From positions 62,001 to 126,000 of the forward strand of contig NZ_PGVE01000012.1 in assembly GCF_002860255.1 (NCBI RefSeq): a stretch of 64,000 bases of DNA, written 5' to 3'. The position numbers were made by a program, and so were the translations under genes. A model generated the notes under the pieces. That model saw only the letters and a program-made list of their open reading frames with translations. It had not been told where the DNA came from and searched no databases. Source of the DNA: Neobacillus cucumis (GTDB lineage: Bacteria; Bacillota; Bacilli; Bacillales; Cytobacillaceae). Shown one piece after another: positions 33,544 through 43,710 of the stretch (positions are counted from its first letter, which is position 1; every line of letters begins with the position of its first letter).

Positions 33544-33662
33544 AAAGCATAGACGCCACATGAAGTTGTGATAAAATAAGGGTGGCAAACATTAGTTCTA
33601 TTGGATAATTTTAAAGGATAAATGATTCTTTTAAACGAATGTTAAACTAATAATTCTTAGAA

Positions 33663-33691
33663 GATGGCGGCGAACGCCATTATGTTTTTTT
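33663..33691 (+). terminator. Hairpin with T-run in the parE leader
   Basis: ATGGCG (33664-33669) pairs with CGCCAT (33675-33680) and is followed by TATGTTTTTTT, 20 bases before the parE start. It could be a partial terminator or attenuator; the stem is short. Confidence 0.4.
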
Positions 33692-33711
33692 GGTATGAAA
33701 GGGGTATTTTA

Positions 33712-35691
33712 GTGGCAAGAAACCAGCAAGCATTTGATTACAATGATGATGCCATTCAGGTACTAGAAGGTCTTGAGGCGGTTCGAAAGCGTCCAGGTAT
33801 GTACATTGGCAGCACCGATTCACGCGGTCTTCATCATCTTGTTTATGAGATCGTTGACAACTCAGTCGATGAAGCACTAGGTGGATTTGGAGATCAAATC
33901 ATTGTAAAAATACACAAAGATAATTCCATAAGTGTTATGGATAAGGGTAGAGGAATGCCTACAGGTATGCATAAAATGGGTAAACCAACGCCTGAGGTTA
34001 TTTTAACTGTGCTCCATGCCGGCGGTAAATTTGGTCAAGGCGGATACAAAACGAGCGGTGGTTTGCACGGTGTTGGTGCTTCAGTTGTAAATGCATTATC
34101 TGAATGGTTAACCGTAACTATTAAAAGAGACGGTTTCGTTTATGAACAACGTTTTGAAGAGGGAGGAAAACCGGTAACCACCCTTGAAAAAATTGGAAAA
34201 ACCAATCAAACGGGTACAACTATCCACTTTAAACCGGATCCAACCATCTTTTCGACCACCACTTATAATCTCGAAACACTATCTGAGAGGCTTAGAGAAT
34301 CCGCTTTCTTGTTAAAAGGACTAAAAATAGAGATTATTGATGACAGAAATGACATTCACGAAGTGTTCCACTATGAAAATGGAATTGAGGCTTTCGTTGA
34401 ATACCTTAACGAGGATAAAGAAACGCTTCATCCAGTTGTCAGCTTTGAAGGTCATCATAATGGGATTGAAGTCGAATTCTCGTTCCAATTTAATGACGGC
34501 TATTCAGAAAATGTCTTATCCTTTGTTAATAACGTAAGAACTAGAGATGGCGGTACACACGAAGCCGGCGCAAAAACGGCCATGACAAGGGTGTTCAATG
34601 ATTATGCCCGCAAGGTTGCCTTACTTAAGGAAAAGGAAAAAAATCTAGACGGTAACGATATACGTGAAGGATTATCGGCGGTTATTTCCGTAAGAATCCC
34701 GGAGGAACTGCTCCAATTCGAAGGACAAACCAAGGGAAAACTCGGAACAAGTGAAGCGAGATCAGCCGTTGATTCCGTGGTTTCTGAACATCTTTCCTAC
34801 TTCCTAGAAGAAAATCCTGATATCAGCTCGTTATTAATCAAAAAATCAATAAAAGCGTTTCAGGCTCGTGAAGCAGCAAGAAAGGCCCGTGAAGATGCAC
34901 GAAGCGGTAAAAAGAAGAAACGTGGTGAAACACTCCTATCTGGAAAGCTGACACCAGCGCAATCACGGAATCCGCAAAAGAATGAGCTTTACCTAGTTGA
35001 GGGTGATTCAGCGGGAGGTTCTGCCAAACAGGGCCGCGACCGACGCTTTCAGGCTGTCCTTCCACTCCGAGGTAAAGTTATCAATACTGAAAAAGCTAAG
35101 CTCTCTGATATCTTCAAGAACGAAGAAATCAATACGATTATTCATGCGATTGGCGGCGGCGTTGGCGCAGATTTTACCGTTGAAGATATCAACTATGACA
35201 AAATTGTGATTATGACAGATGCCGATACAGATGGCGCCCATATCCAAGTATTATTACTTACCTTCTTCTATCGCTACATGAAGCCTCTTGTCGAAGCAGG
35301 CAAAGTGTTTATTGCCCTGCCGCCTTTATACAAAGTAAGCAAGGGCTCAGGTAAAAAAGAAATCATCGAATATGCTTGGAACGAGGAAGAGCTTCAAGGA
35401 GCTATAAAAAAAGTGGGAAGAGGCTATATCATTCAGCGTTATAAGGGTCTTGGCGAAATGAATGCTGACCAATTATGGGAAACCACCATGGACCCAGAAA
35501 CACGGACATTAATCCGCGTTAAAATCGATGATATTGCTAGAGCGGAACGCCGCGTAACGACACTAATGGGTGATAAGGTTGAACCACGCCGTAAATGGAT
35601 TGAAAGCAATGTCGCATTTGGTTTAGAAGAAGATGATACCATTTTAGAAAATGAAAATATAACAGTCTCAGAGGAGGTTACTGAAGGATGA
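33712..35691 (+). CDS. parE: DNA topoisomerase IV subunit B
   Basis: 659 residues from the GTG at 33712, which follows GAAAGGGG and gives the expected [20 protein letters not shown] start; a longer frame from 33664 lies in the leader. ParE supplies ATP-driven strand capture for chromosome decatenation. GHKL ATPase motifs [19 protein letters not shown] and [15 protein letters not shown] are followed by the TOPRIM domain with [20 protein letters not shown] and [11 protein letters not shown]. It overlaps parC by 4 bases (ATGA) and forms the conserved parE-parC operon. Confidence 0.97.
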   Translation: MARNQQAFDYNDDAIQVLEGLEAVRKRPGMYIGSTDSRGLHHLVYEIVDNSVDEALGGFGDQIIVKIHKDNSISVMDKGRGMPTGMHKMGKPTPEVILTVLHAGGKFGQGGYKTSGGLHGVGASVVNALSEWLTVTIKRDGFVYEQRFEEGGKPVTTLEKIGKTNQTGTTIHFKPDPTIFSTTTYNLETLSERLRESAFLLKGLKIEIIDDRNDIHEVFHYENGIEAFVEYLNEDKETLHPVVSFEGHHNGIEVEFSFQFNDGYSENVLSFVNNVRTRDGGTHEAGAKTAMTRVFNDYARKVALLKEKEKNLDGNDIREGLSAVISVRIPEELLQFEGQTKGKLGTSEARSAVDSVVSEHLSYFLEENPDISSLLIKKSIKAFQAREAARKAREDARSGKKKKRGETLLSGKLTPAQSRNPQKNELYLVEGDSAGGSAKQGRDRRFQAVLPLRGKVINTEKAKLSDIFKNEEINTIIHAIGGGVGADFTVEDINYDKIVIMTDADTDGAHIQVLLLTFFYRYMKPLVEAGKVFIALPPLYKVSKGSGKKEIIEYAWNEEELQGAIKKVGRGYIIQRYKGLGEMNADQLWETTMDPETRTLIRVKIDDIARAERRVTTLMGDKVEPRRKWIESNVAFGLEEDDTILENENITVSEEVTEG

Positions 35692-38126
35692 GTGCACTTG
35701 AAAAATTCCGGGACTTACCTCTAGAAGATGTAATTGGGGATCGTTTTGGTCGGTATAGTAAATATATTATCCAAGAACGTGCCTTGCCTGATGCGCGAGA
35801 TGGGCTAAAACCTGTACAACGAAGAATCCTTTATGCGATGCATGTCGAAGGAAATACATTTGATAAAAACTTTCGTAAATCGGCTAAAACTGTCGGTAAT
35901 GTAATTGGTAACTATCACCCCCATGGTGATTCTTCTGTTTACGAAGCCATGGTGAGGATGAGCCAGGATTGGAAAGTTAGAAACGTCCTTATTCAAATGC
36001 ACGGGAACAATGGTAGTGTCGATGGCGACCCGCCAGCAGCGATGCGTTACACTGAAGCAAGATTATCCGCGATATCAGCGGAATTATTAAGAGATATTGA
36101 AAAAAATACAGTTGAATTCATCCCAAACTTTGATGATACATCTAAAGAACCAACTGTTTTACCAGCGATGTTCCCTAACCTACTCGTAAATGGGTCTACC
36201 GGGATTTCAGCCGGATATGCAACCGATATTCCACCCCATCATCTTGGAGAAATCATTGATGGTGTGATAATGAGAATGGATCAGCCAGATGTAACGATAG
36301 ATGAGCTAATGACCGTGATTAAAGGCCCCGATTTCCCTACTGGTGGTATTATTCAAGGTCTTGAAGGCATAAAAAAAGCCTATGAAACTGGTAAAGGCAA
36401 AATCATTGTCCGTGGAAAAGCGGAAATCGAAGAGGTTCGCGGCGGGAAGCAGCAAATTGTTATCACGGAAATTCCATACGAAATTAATAAAGCCAATCTC
36501 GTAAAGAAGATGGATGAGTTCCGTCTTGACCGTAAAGTTGAGGGTATGTCTGAAGTACGCGATGAAACGGACCGAACAGGACTCAGAATCGTAATCGAGT
36601 TAAAAAAGGATGCCGATGCAGAAGGTGTCTTGAACTTTTTATATAAAAACAGTGACCTTCAAATAACCTATAACTTTAATATGGTTGCCATTTATAACAA
36701 ACGCCCAAAACTTATGGGCATTCGAGAGTTATTAGATGCGTATATCGAACATCAAAAAGAAGTCGTTACGCGAAGAACCCAATATGATTTAAATAAAGCC
36801 AAAGAGCGCCAGCATATTGTTGAAGGTTTAATGAAGGCTTTATCCATTCTTGATGAAGTTATTGCTACGATCCGTGCATCTAAGGATAAACGTGATGCGA
36901 AAGATAACTTAATCGCTAAGTATGGATTTACTGAATTACAGGCAGAAGCCATTGTATCTTTACAGCTATATCGTTTAACCAACACTGATATTACAGCTTT
37001 ACGTAATGAAGCCGAAGAATTAGCGAAAAAAGTAGAAGAACTGACTAGCATCTTAGCCAGTGAGAAGAAACTTTTTTCTGTTATAAAAAAAGAGCTTAAA
37101 GATGTGAAGAAGCGTTTTGCTGATGAGCGCCGCTCCAAAATTGAAGCGGAGATTGAAGAAATCAAAATCAATCTTGATGTTACTGTTCCAAGTGAAGATG
37201 TGATTGTAACAGTTACGAAAGAGGGTTATGTGAAACGGACAAGTCAACGTTCATTCGCTGCATCCGGCGGACAAGACCTGGCAATGAAAGAATCGGATCG
37301 TATTCTATCCCAACTAGATATGAATACAAAAGATGTTTTATTGCTCTTTACCAACAAAGGGAACTACTTATTCTGTCCTGTTCATGAGCTTCCGGATATC
37401 CGCTGGAAGGATCTTGGGCAGCATATTGCCAACATTATTCCAATTGATCGTGACGAAGATATTATTCATGCGATTGCTGTCAAAGATTTTGAACTAAATT
37501 CCTATCTTGTTTTTGTTACGAAAAATGGTATGGTTAAGAAAACAGAGTTGAAGGCTTACAAAGCTCAGCGCTACTCCAAACCGCTTGTAGCTGTAAATCT
37601 TAAGGATGATGATCAAGTTGTTGATGTCCATCTAACCGATGGTAATAAAGAACTCTTCTTAGTAACCAATATGGGTTATTCTTTATGGTTCCATGAGGAA
37701 GAGATTAGTATTGTCGGGCAGCGGGCTGCTGGTGTTAAGGGGATTAACTTAAAAGAAAACGATTATGTGATTGGCGGTAAGCTGATTTCACCAGACAGCA
37801 GTCAATCCATTGTTGTAGCTACACAGCGCGGTGCTTTAAAACGCATGAAATTAAAAGAGTTTGAGAAAACCTCCCGTGCGAAGCGTGGGGTGGTCATTCT
37901 AAGGGAACTAAAATCCAAGCCGCATCGCATCACAGGCTTTGCAGTTGCAAATGAACAAGATACCATTATTATTCAAACAGAAAAAGGATATACCGAAACA
38001 GTAAAAACTGGGGATATAAGCTTTAGTGACCGCTATTCAAACGGTTCGTTTATCCTTGATGAAGATGAAAACGGGAAAGTTACAACTGTTTGGAAAGTGG
38101 AAGCAGCCGAAACTGTAACAGAATAA
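35688..38126 (+). CDS. parC: DNA topoisomerase IV subunit A
   Basis: 812 residues. It cleaves and rejoins DNA during decatenation; the catalytic tyrosine is in [10 protein letters not shown] (Tyr121). The quinolone-determining region reads [20 protein letters not shown], with Ser and Glu at the positions usually altered in resistant strains, so it looks wild type. The C-terminal part has repeated beta-pinwheel blades ([38 protein letters not shown]). The start overlaps the parE stop. A strong terminator follows. Confidence 0.97.
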   Translation: MSALEKFRDLPLEDVIGDRFGRYSKYIIQERALPDARDGLKPVQRRILYAMHVEGNTFDKNFRKSAKTVGNVIGNYHPHGDSSVYEAMVRMSQDWKVRNVLIQMHGNNGSVDGDPPAAMRYTEARLSAISAELLRDIEKNTVEFIPNFDDTSKEPTVLPAMFPNLLVNGSTGISAGYATDIPPHHLGEIIDGVIMRMDQPDVTIDELMTVIKGPDFPTGGIIQGLEGIKKAYETGKGKIIVRGKAEIEEVRGGKQQIVITEIPYEINKANLVKKMDEFRLDRKVEGMSEVRDETDRTGLRIVIELKKDADAEGVLNFLYKNSDLQITYNFNMVAIYNKRPKLMGIRELLDAYIEHQKEVVTRRTQYDLNKAKERQHIVEGLMKALSILDEVIATIRASKDKRDAKDNLIAKYGFTELQAEAIVSLQLYRLTNTDITALRNEAEELAKKVEELTSILASEKKLFSVIKKELKDVKKRFADERRSKIEAEIEEIKINLDVTVPSEDVIVTVTKEGYVKRTSQRSFAASGGQDLAMKESDRILSQLDMNTKDVLLLFTNKGNYLFCPVHELPDIRWKDLGQHIANIIPIDRDEDIIHAIAVKDFELNSYLVFVTKNGMVKKTELKAYKAQRYSKPLVAVNLKDDDQVVDVHLTDGNKELFLVTNMGYSLWFHEEEISIVGQRAAGVKGINLKENDYVIGGKLISPDSSQSIVVATQRGALKRMKLKEFEKTSRAKRGVVILRELKSKPHRITGFAVANEQDTIIIQTEKGYTETVKTGDISFSDRYSNGSFILDEDENGKVTTVWKVEAAETVTE

Positions 38127-38133
38127 TCTTTTT

Positions 38134-38168
38134 AAAGGAACCTCTAGAAAATAAGAGGTTCCTTTTTT
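38134..38168 (+). terminator. Terminator of parE-parC
   Basis: AAAGGAACCTCT pairs with AGAGGTTCCTTT, loop AGAAAATA, followed by six T. Confidence 0.92.
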
Positions 38169-38225
38169 CATCTTTTTCCCAAAACTGGGCATAATAGCTA
38201 ACAAAAGATTGTGGAGGGGAACTGG

Positions 38226-38975
38226 ATGAAAAAAGAGATGCTTCTGGTCATTGTTTCGTTTTTTCTCATATCACTAACAATGATAACCGGTGTTTACGCG
38301 ATTGAAGAAAATCACAAGGCGGTTACTATTTCTAAACAGGAAACAGATTTGACCGGCGATGGGCAAAATGAGACCATCATGTTAAAAGGGGTAGCTGATC
38401 AAGAGGATGAGTCCTACTTAAAAAGAATCTATATTGAAATATCAGCATCAAATGGCAGAACCTATAGCTTTCCATTGGAAAGTGGTTCTAAGGCATCACT
38501 GAAGCTAGTGGATTTAAACCATGATGGTTTGAAAGATCTATTTGCTAATGTATTAACCGGTGACAGCTCGGGTGATGTTATAAACTATTTGTATAGCTTA
38601 AAAAACTTCGTTCGAACAGACCTAACAGTTCCAGAGCCGTTAGAGATGGATGCTAAATTTAAGAATGGTTACAAAGCAGAAATAAAACTCCATAATACGG
38701 GTAAGTCTTATCAATTTGATTTAAAAAATAGAAAAGAATATTATAAAAAACTTGGTTTTTACTATCGAGGAAAGCTAAATGAACCAATGGAATTAACGGT
38801 AAACACCTATAACCATGTAGAGCCTATCCAAATCGATAACCAAAGAATAGGTTTAAAAGGTGAACAAAAAGTAACAGGGATTGCTAATGCAGATACCATC
38901 GCTTATGTGGAATCCATCTGGTACTACGATCGTGGTCAATGGAAGCTTTTTAAAGCAGAAGTTAAACCATCATAA
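38226..38975 (+). CDS. Secreted protein with FG-GAP/VCBS-like calcium-binding segment, unknown function
   Basis: 249 residues from the ATG at 38226 (GGAGGGGAACTGG upstream). It has a cleavable signal peptide (LLVIVSFFLISLTMITGVYA) and then a segment with two EF-hand-like Asp loops, DLTGDGQNETIML and DLNHDGLKDLFANV, typical of integrin-like/FG-GAP repeats. The rest is beta-rich. Such secreted Bacillus proteins are common and uncharacterised. It stands alone between two terminators. Confidence 0.75.
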   Translation: MKKEMLLVIVSFFLISLTMITGVYAIEENHKAVTISKQETDLTGDGQNETIMLKGVADQEDESYLKRIYIEISASNGRTYSFPLESGSKASLKLVDLNHDGLKDLFANVLTGDSSGDVINYLYSLKNFVRTDLTVPEPLEMDAKFKNGYKAEIKLHNTGKSYQFDLKNRKEYYKKLGFYYRGKLNEPMELTVNTYNHVEPIQIDNQRIGLKGEQKVTGIANADTIAYVESIWYYDRGQWKLFKAEVKPS

Positions 38976-38998
38976 TTAAGTGATCTATAAAGAGAATT

Positions 38999-39030
38999 AA
39001 AACACAGGAGAGATCTTCTGTGTTTTTCTT
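38999..39030 (+). terminator. Terminator of the secreted protein gene
   Basis: AAAACACAG pairs with CTGTGTTTT, with an AGATCT palindrome in the loop, followed by TCTTTT. Confidence 0.75.
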
Positions 39031-39041
39031 TTGGTTAAAAA

Positions 39042-39070
39042 TTGACGCAAACTGAACAGCGGAATATACT
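39042..39070 (+). promoter_or_regulatory. Promoter of the MarR-ABC exporter operon
   Basis: TTGACG (39042-39047), a 17-base spacer and TATACT (39065-39070). Confidence 0.75.
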
Positions 39071-39090
39071 TAAGTTTATAAATAATTAAG

Positions 39091-39113
39091 TTACCTAACT
39101 ATTAGGCAGGTAA
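39091..39113 (+). promoter_or_regulatory. Palindromic operator, likely autoregulatory
   Basis: TTACCT (39091-39096) and AGGTAA (39108-39113) enclose a second palindrome CCTAA-CTA-TTAGG. The nested dyad lies about 20 bases after the -10 box and just before the MarR gene, as expected of a MarR operator. Confidence 0.6.
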
Positions 39114-39133
39114 ATAAATTGAGGTGATTGAAA

Positions 39134-39583
39134 GTGGCTCATTTTGAGAGCGAAACCGCTCAAAAATTAATTAAGGCTTTTCAGCAATTCCGTAAAACTG
39201 GATGGCATGAAAAGAAAATAGGTGGATTTAACCCTAGCGAATTTAGAGTCCTTGCACTTATTCAACGGGCAAATGAAAACTGCATCGAGATGAAGGTTTC
39301 GGAAATAAGTCAAAAATTGAAGGTGACACCTCCAACCGTTACACAAATCATTAATGTTCTAGAAAAAGATGGTTTCATTGAGCGGACCATTAATCCAGAG
39401 GATCGGAGGGCTGTTAAAATCAGTCTGACTGAAGCAGGGCTCGAGGAAACAGAACGAGCAAGAAAGGCGTTTTCTGAAACTTTTCTTGGACTAATTGATT
39501 ACTTAGGCGAAGAGGAAAGCAATCAGTTAGCGGAGTTGCTTTTTAGGGTTCATGAATATTTCAATCAAGTGGAGAACCAATAA
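39134..39583 (+). CDS. MarR-family transcriptional regulator
   Basis: 149 residues from the GTG at 39134 (GAGGTGA upstream with 6-base spacing; a TTG at 39128 overlaps that site). The winged helix-turn-helix is complete: EFRVLALIQRA, SEISQKLKVTPPTVTQIINV (recognition helix) and the wing GFIERTINPEDRRAVKISLT with the conserved DRR. The gene leads an operon with two ABC exporter half-transporters, so it probably represses them until a toxic ligand binds. The ligand is not predictable. Confidence 0.9.
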   Translation: MAHFESETAQKLIKAFQQFRKTGWHEKKIGGFNPSEFRVLALIQRANENCIEMKVSEISQKLKVTPPTVTQIINVLEKDGFIERTINPEDRRAVKISLTEAGLEETERARKAFSETFLGLIDYLGEEESNQLAELLFRVHEYFNQVENQ

Positions 39584-39612
39584 ATAAAAATTGAAAATGG
39601 AGAGGAAACACC

Positions 39613-41340
39613 TTGTTAAAATTAAGAAAATATCTTAAACCATTTCAAATACCCATATTTCTCGTCCTAGTCCTTGTCCTGTTACAATCCCTATCAGAAT
39701 TGTATTTACCAACGCTCATGTCTGATATCGTAGATAAAGGGGTGGTTACAGGTGATACCGATTATATCTGGAAAATTGGCGGTTATATGCTGCTAGTCGC
39801 TGCTGGCGGTATGGTTTGTTCTATAGCAGCAAGTTTTTTCTCAGCAAAGGCAGCGTCCGGCTTCGGAAGGTTATTACGGAGCAAAATCTTCTCACACGTA
39901 GGAAATTTCTCCTTAAGTGAGTTTGATAAGCTTGGGACAGCCTCCCTTATCACAAGGACCACAAACGATATTACCCAGATACAGCAAGTAATGATCATGA
40001 TGCTCCGAATGATGGCCATGGCTCCAATGATGTGCATTGGCGGAATTATTATGGCTTATTCAAAAGATGCCAAACTTACTCTGGTTCTTGCGGTTGCGAT
40101 CCCACTTTTAATTGTAGCTATTGTCGTGATTGCTAGAAAAGGGATGCCATTGTTTAAAGCGATGCAAGTAAAGTTAGATAAACTCAATCGTGTTTTAAGA
40201 GAGAACTTAACAGGTATTCGGGTTATTCGTTCTTTTAACCGCGTGGAGCATGAGAAAAAAAGATTTGATGAAGCGAACTGGGATTTAACTCAAACGGCAA
40301 TTAAGGTCAATAAAATTATGGCTGCGATGATGCCGGTCATGATGATTGTCTTAAACCTTACTACCGTTGCGATTATTTGGTTTGGAGGCCACCGGATCAG
40401 CAATGGGCATATGGAAGTGGGGGATATGATGGCATTTATTCAATATGCCATGCAAATCATGTTCTCGTTCATTATGTTATCCATGATGTTTGTTATGATT
40501 CCAAGAGCATCCGTTTCAGCTGTAAGAATAAATGAGGTATTAGATACAACAGCAGATATTAAAGATCCAGATGCCGTTAGAACAACAAATGGACAGAAAG
40601 GCCATGTGGAGTTTCGGGATGTTACTTTCAGCTATCCTGGTGCTGAAATGCCTGCCATTTCTAATATTTCTTTTTCCATGAATCCTGCCGAAGTCACAGC
40701 TATTATTGGAGGAACTGGCTCTGGTAAATCCACACTGATTAATTTAATCCCTCGATTTTATGATGTTGACAGTGGTCAAGTGCTCGTAGACGGAGTAGAT
40801 GTCCAAGAGATGACACAAGAACAGCTTCGTCACAAAATTGGTTTTGTACCACAGCAGGCCGTTCTGTTTACTGGAACCATTGCAGAGAATATCCGCTATG
40901 GGAAAGAAGATGCCTCAGAAAAGGAAGTCCATCATGCGGCAGAAATTGCTCAGGCCAATGAATTTATCTCCTCTATGCCTGAAGGTTTTGATTCGATTAT
41001 TGCGCAAGGGGGAACAAATGTTTCAGGCGGTCAAAAACAGCGCTTATCGATTGCCCGTGCACTAGTGAGAAAGCCTGAAATTTATATTTTTGATGATAGT
41101 TTTTCAGCGCTAGATTTTAAAACAGATGCAAAGCTTCGTGCGGCCCTAAAAGAAGAAACCGTTCATTCTACTGTTCTTATTGTGGCACAACGGGTGAGTA
41201 CCATTATGGATGCGGATCGAATTATCGTTTTAGACGATGGAAAGATTTCCGGAATTGGTACGCATAAAGACCTTATGGAATCATGTTCTGTTTATCGTGA
41301 AATCGTGATGTCACAGCTGTCAGAGGAGGAGATTGCATGA
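39613..41340 (+). CDS. ABC exporter half-transporter 1 (YfiB-like)
   Basis: 575 residues: six membrane segments (residues 1-300) and a nucleotide-binding domain with Walker A IGGTGSGKSTLINL, Q-loop FVPQQAVLF, signature NVSGGQKQRLSIARAL and IYIFDDSFSALDFKTD. In the Walker B region the residue after the last Asp is Asp-Ser, not Glu, so this is the degenerate-site partner of a heterodimeric exporter. The TTG start has GGAGAGG upstream. It overlaps the next gene by 4 bases. The substrate is unknown; relatives export drugs or lipids. Confidence 0.9.
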   Translation: MLKLRKYLKPFQIPIFLVLVLVLLQSLSELYLPTLMSDIVDKGVVTGDTDYIWKIGGYMLLVAAGGMVCSIAASFFSAKAASGFGRLLRSKIFSHVGNFSLSEFDKLGTASLITRTTNDITQIQQVMIMMLRMMAMAPMMCIGGIIMAYSKDAKLTLVLAVAIPLLIVAIVVIARKGMPLFKAMQVKLDKLNRVLRENLTGIRVIRSFNRVEHEKKRFDEANWDLTQTAIKVNKIMAAMMPVMMIVLNLTTVAIIWFGGHRISNGHMEVGDMMAFIQYAMQIMFSFIMLSMMFVMIPRASVSAVRINEVLDTTADIKDPDAVRTTNGQKGHVEFRDVTFSYPGAEMPAISNISFSMNPAEVTAIIGGTGSGKSTLINLIPRFYDVDSGQVLVDGVDVQEMTQEQLRHKIGFVPQQAVLFTGTIAENIRYGKEDASEKEVHHAAEIAQANEFISSMPEGFDSIIAQGGTNVSGGQKQRLSIARALVRKPEIYIFDDSFSALDFKTDAKLRAALKEETVHSTVLIVAQRVSTIMDADRIIVLDDGKISGIGTHKDLMESCSVYREIVMSQLSEEEIA

Positions 41341-43229
41341 GTAAGGATTCTATGAATCACGGGTCCGGACATGGGGCGGGAGCACAAAGACCGGGCCCAG
41401 GCGGGGGATTCGGACCTCGAGGAATGGGGATGCCTGTTCAAAAAGCAAAAGATTTTAAGGGAACACTTAAAAGACTTGTAATCTACCTAAAACCTTTTAA
41501 ATTACAGCTGTTATTAGTATTAATTACAGCCATTTTCAGTACAGTCTTTTCGATTGTCAGCCCAAAAATCATGGGTAAAGCCACCACAAAGCTCTTTGAA
41601 GGCTTAATGATGATGTTTAAGGGTGTTCCAGGAGCAAAAATAGATTTTACCTATATCGGTCATATTATTATCCTACTAATAGGACTTTATATCTTAAGTG
41701 CCATATTTGCTTATTTACAAGGTTATTTAATGGCTGGTGTGGCTCAAAAGACCGTTTATAACCTAAGAACAGAAGTAGAGGAGAAGCTTAATCGTCTGCC
41801 GCTTAAATATTTTGACTCCCGGACACACGGGGAAATTCTAAGCAGAGCGGTCAACGATGTAGATAATATCAGTACCACACTTCAGCAAAGCTTAACTCAG
41901 CTGATTACATCTGTTGTTACCATCATTGGTGTTATCGTAATGATGCTGTCAATTAGCCCATTAATGACATTGATTGTGGTCGTCACACTACCACTGAGCT
42001 TCATTGCTACTGCAAGTATTGCGAAAAAGTCGCAGCAGTACTTTAAAGGACAGCAAAAATCCTTAGGCCAGTTGAACGGCCATGTGGAGGAAATGTATAC
42101 GGGCCATAAAGTCATAAAAGTCTTTGGACATGAAAAGAAATCCATTGAACAGTTTGAAGAAATCAACGAAAAGCTCTACCAGTCAGGCTGGAAGGCACAA
42201 TTTGTTTCAGGGATGATTCTGCCGCTTATGTCCTTTATCAATAATATCGGATATGTACTTGTTTCAGTGGCCGGTGGTATTTTGGTCACTAAAAAAGCGA
42301 TAGAGATTGGCGACATCCAAGCCTTTATCCAATATGCACGTCAGTTTTCACAACCAATTGCCCAAACAGCACAAATTGCGAATGTTATTCAATCAACCAT
42401 TGCCAGTGCGGAACGTGTTTTTGAAATCTTAGACGAAACAGAAGAGGTTCCAGAAGCAGTCGAGCCAAAAGAAATTCAAACGCCACAAGGCAATGTTAGC
42501 TTTGAACATGTTTCCTTTGGCTATAAAGATAATGAATTATTGATTGAAGATATGAATATCGATGTGAAATCAGGTCAAAAGGTTGCTATTGTCGGACCAA
42601 CTGGGGCCGGAAAAACCACTCTAATTAATTTGTTAATGAGATTCTATGAACTGAACTCTGGCCGAATTTTAATTGACGGAATCGATACGAGGGACTTAAA
42701 AAGAGAGAAACTAAGAAGTTTATTTGGAATGGTACTTCAGGATACATGGCTTTTTAATAGTACGATTCGTGATAATATCGCCTACGGACGAGAAGGCGCA
42801 ACAGAAATGGAAGTTGTGGCTGCTGCTAAAGCTGCTAATGCTGACCACTTTATCCGCACACTACCGGATGGATACGATACGATTTTAAATGAAGAAGCAT
42901 CCAATATTTCGCAAGGTCAGAAACAATTGCTTACCATTGCACGGGCCATCTTAGCGGATCCTTCCATACTAATTCTTGATGAAGCAACCAGCAGCGTTGA
43001 TACTCGTACCGAAGTCCAGATTCAAAAGGCCATGGACTATTTGATGAAGGGACGAACTAGTTTTGTGATTGCACACCGCTTATCAACGATTCGCGATGCC
43101 GATTTAATTTTGGTCATGAATAACGGTACCGTTATTGAAAAAGGGACTCACACAGAATTATTAGAACAGGGCGGATTCTATGCTGATTTATATAATAGTC
43201 AGTTTACCGGTCAGAAAAATGTAGGTTAA
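41337..43229 (+). CDS. ABC exporter half-transporter 2 (YfiC-like)
   Basis: 630 residues. A Gly/Pro-rich N-terminal extension of about 35 residues (HGSGHGAGAQRPGPGGGFGP) precedes six membrane segments and an ATPase domain with Walker A VGPTGAGKTTLINLL, signature NISQGQKQLLTIARAI and a canonical Walker B ILILDEATSSVDTRTE with the catalytic Glu. It pairs with the upstream half-transporter, which has the non-canonical site. Both belong to the MarR operon and end at a strong terminator. Confidence 0.92.
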   Translation: MSKDSMNHGSGHGAGAQRPGPGGGFGPRGMGMPVQKAKDFKGTLKRLVIYLKPFKLQLLLVLITAIFSTVFSIVSPKIMGKATTKLFEGLMMMFKGVPGAKIDFTYIGHIIILLIGLYILSAIFAYLQGYLMAGVAQKTVYNLRTEVEEKLNRLPLKYFDSRTHGEILSRAVNDVDNISTTLQQSLTQLITSVVTIIGVIVMMLSISPLMTLIVVVTLPLSFIATASIAKKSQQYFKGQQKSLGQLNGHVEEMYTGHKVIKVFGHEKKSIEQFEEINEKLYQSGWKAQFVSGMILPLMSFINNIGYVLVSVAGGILVTKKAIEIGDIQAFIQYARQFSQPIAQTAQIANVIQSTIASAERVFEILDETEEVPEAVEPKEIQTPQGNVSFEHVSFGYKDNELLIEDMNIDVKSGQKVAIVGPTGAGKTTLINLLMRFYELNSGRILIDGIDTRDLKREKLRSLFGMVLQDTWLFNSTIRDNIAYGREGATEMEVVAAAKAANADHFIRTLPDGYDTILNEEASNISQGQKQLLTIARAILADPSILILDEATSSVDTRTEVQIQKAMDYLMKGRTSFVIAHRLSTIRDADLILVMNNGTVIEKGTHTELLEQGGFYADLYNSQFTGQKNVG

Positions 43230-43233
43230 TGTA

Positions 43234-43268
43234 CGGCGCTTAGGGTTTTCCTAAGCGCTTTTTTGCAG
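43234..43268 (+). terminator. Terminator of the exporter operon
   Basis: GCGCTTAGG pairs with CCTAAGCGC around GTTTT, followed by six T. Confidence 0.92.
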
Positions 43269-43340
43269 GTTTTTCCATAAATGGCTTTTAAAGACATAAG
43301 GGAAGGGAGGAAGTATAATTTGGAAGCACACACAAGAGAA

Positions 43341-43600
43341 GTTCTTGAAGACAAAAAAGAGGTAATTTTAGTCGTACATGACCTCTAGAGAGGCTGTTGA
43401 AGACAAAAAGGAGGTTATTTTAACCCAGAATGTCCTCAAGTAGGGCTATTAAAGACAAAAAGGAAGGAATTTTAGATCAAAATGTCTTCAAGAGGGGCTA
43501 TTGAAGACAAAAAGGAAGGAATTTTAGATCAAAATGTCCTCAAGAGGGACTATTGAAGACAAAAAGGAGGAAATCTTAGCCGGAGTTGTTATCAAGAAAA
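43341..43600 (+). repeat. Five tandem 52-bp repeats
   Basis: The word GAAGACAAAAA (AAAGAC in one copy) recurs at 43347, 43399, 43451, 43503 and 43555, exactly 52 bases apart. Copies 3 and 4 are nearly identical; the outer ones diverge. TGTCTTCAA and TTGAAGACA at unit junctions form 9-bp hairpins around GAGGGGCTA. The period is not a multiple of three and stops interrupt all frames, so it is not a normal coding repeat. No unique spacers exist, so it is not a CRISPR. Confidence 0.9.
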
Positions 43601-43624
43601 GTTTTTTGATCGTAAAAATTTATT

Positions 43625-43663
43625 TCGTCTCAATTTCTTAAGTATACTTAACAATTGAGACGA
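43625..43663. repeat. Long interrupted palindrome beside the recombinase gene
   Basis: TCGTCTCAATT (43625-43635) and AATTGAGACGA (43653-43663) are perfect 11-bp inverted arms. Between them lies a second palindrome TTAAGTATACTTAA. A T-run (TTTTTTG) begins about 7 bases later, so a terminator role is possible, as is a protein-binding site. Confidence 0.6.
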
Positions 43664-43676
43664 TAAACATTTTTTG

Positions 43677-43701
43677 TTACATAATAATATTATGTAAACC
43701 G
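43677..43701. other. dif-like palindromic motif, copy 2
   Basis: TTACATAATA-A-TATTATGTAA is a perfect palindrome followed by ACC. It differs from the motif at 4887 by only two or three bases. A related TTACGTAATAATAT word lies on the other side of the recombinase gene (44892). Confidence 0.45.
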
Positions 43702-43710
43702 ATAAAAATA

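Noticed and set aside
43341..43600. CRISPR array
   Set aside because: The 52-base units are contiguous with no unique spacers, and no cas genes are present.
43347..43600. Coding repeat (AIEDKKEGILDQNVLK-like units)
   Set aside because: The period is 52, not a multiple of three, and stops occur in all frames, so no continuous protein is possible. Only a 22-codon frame from the TTG at 43321 has a ribosome binding site.
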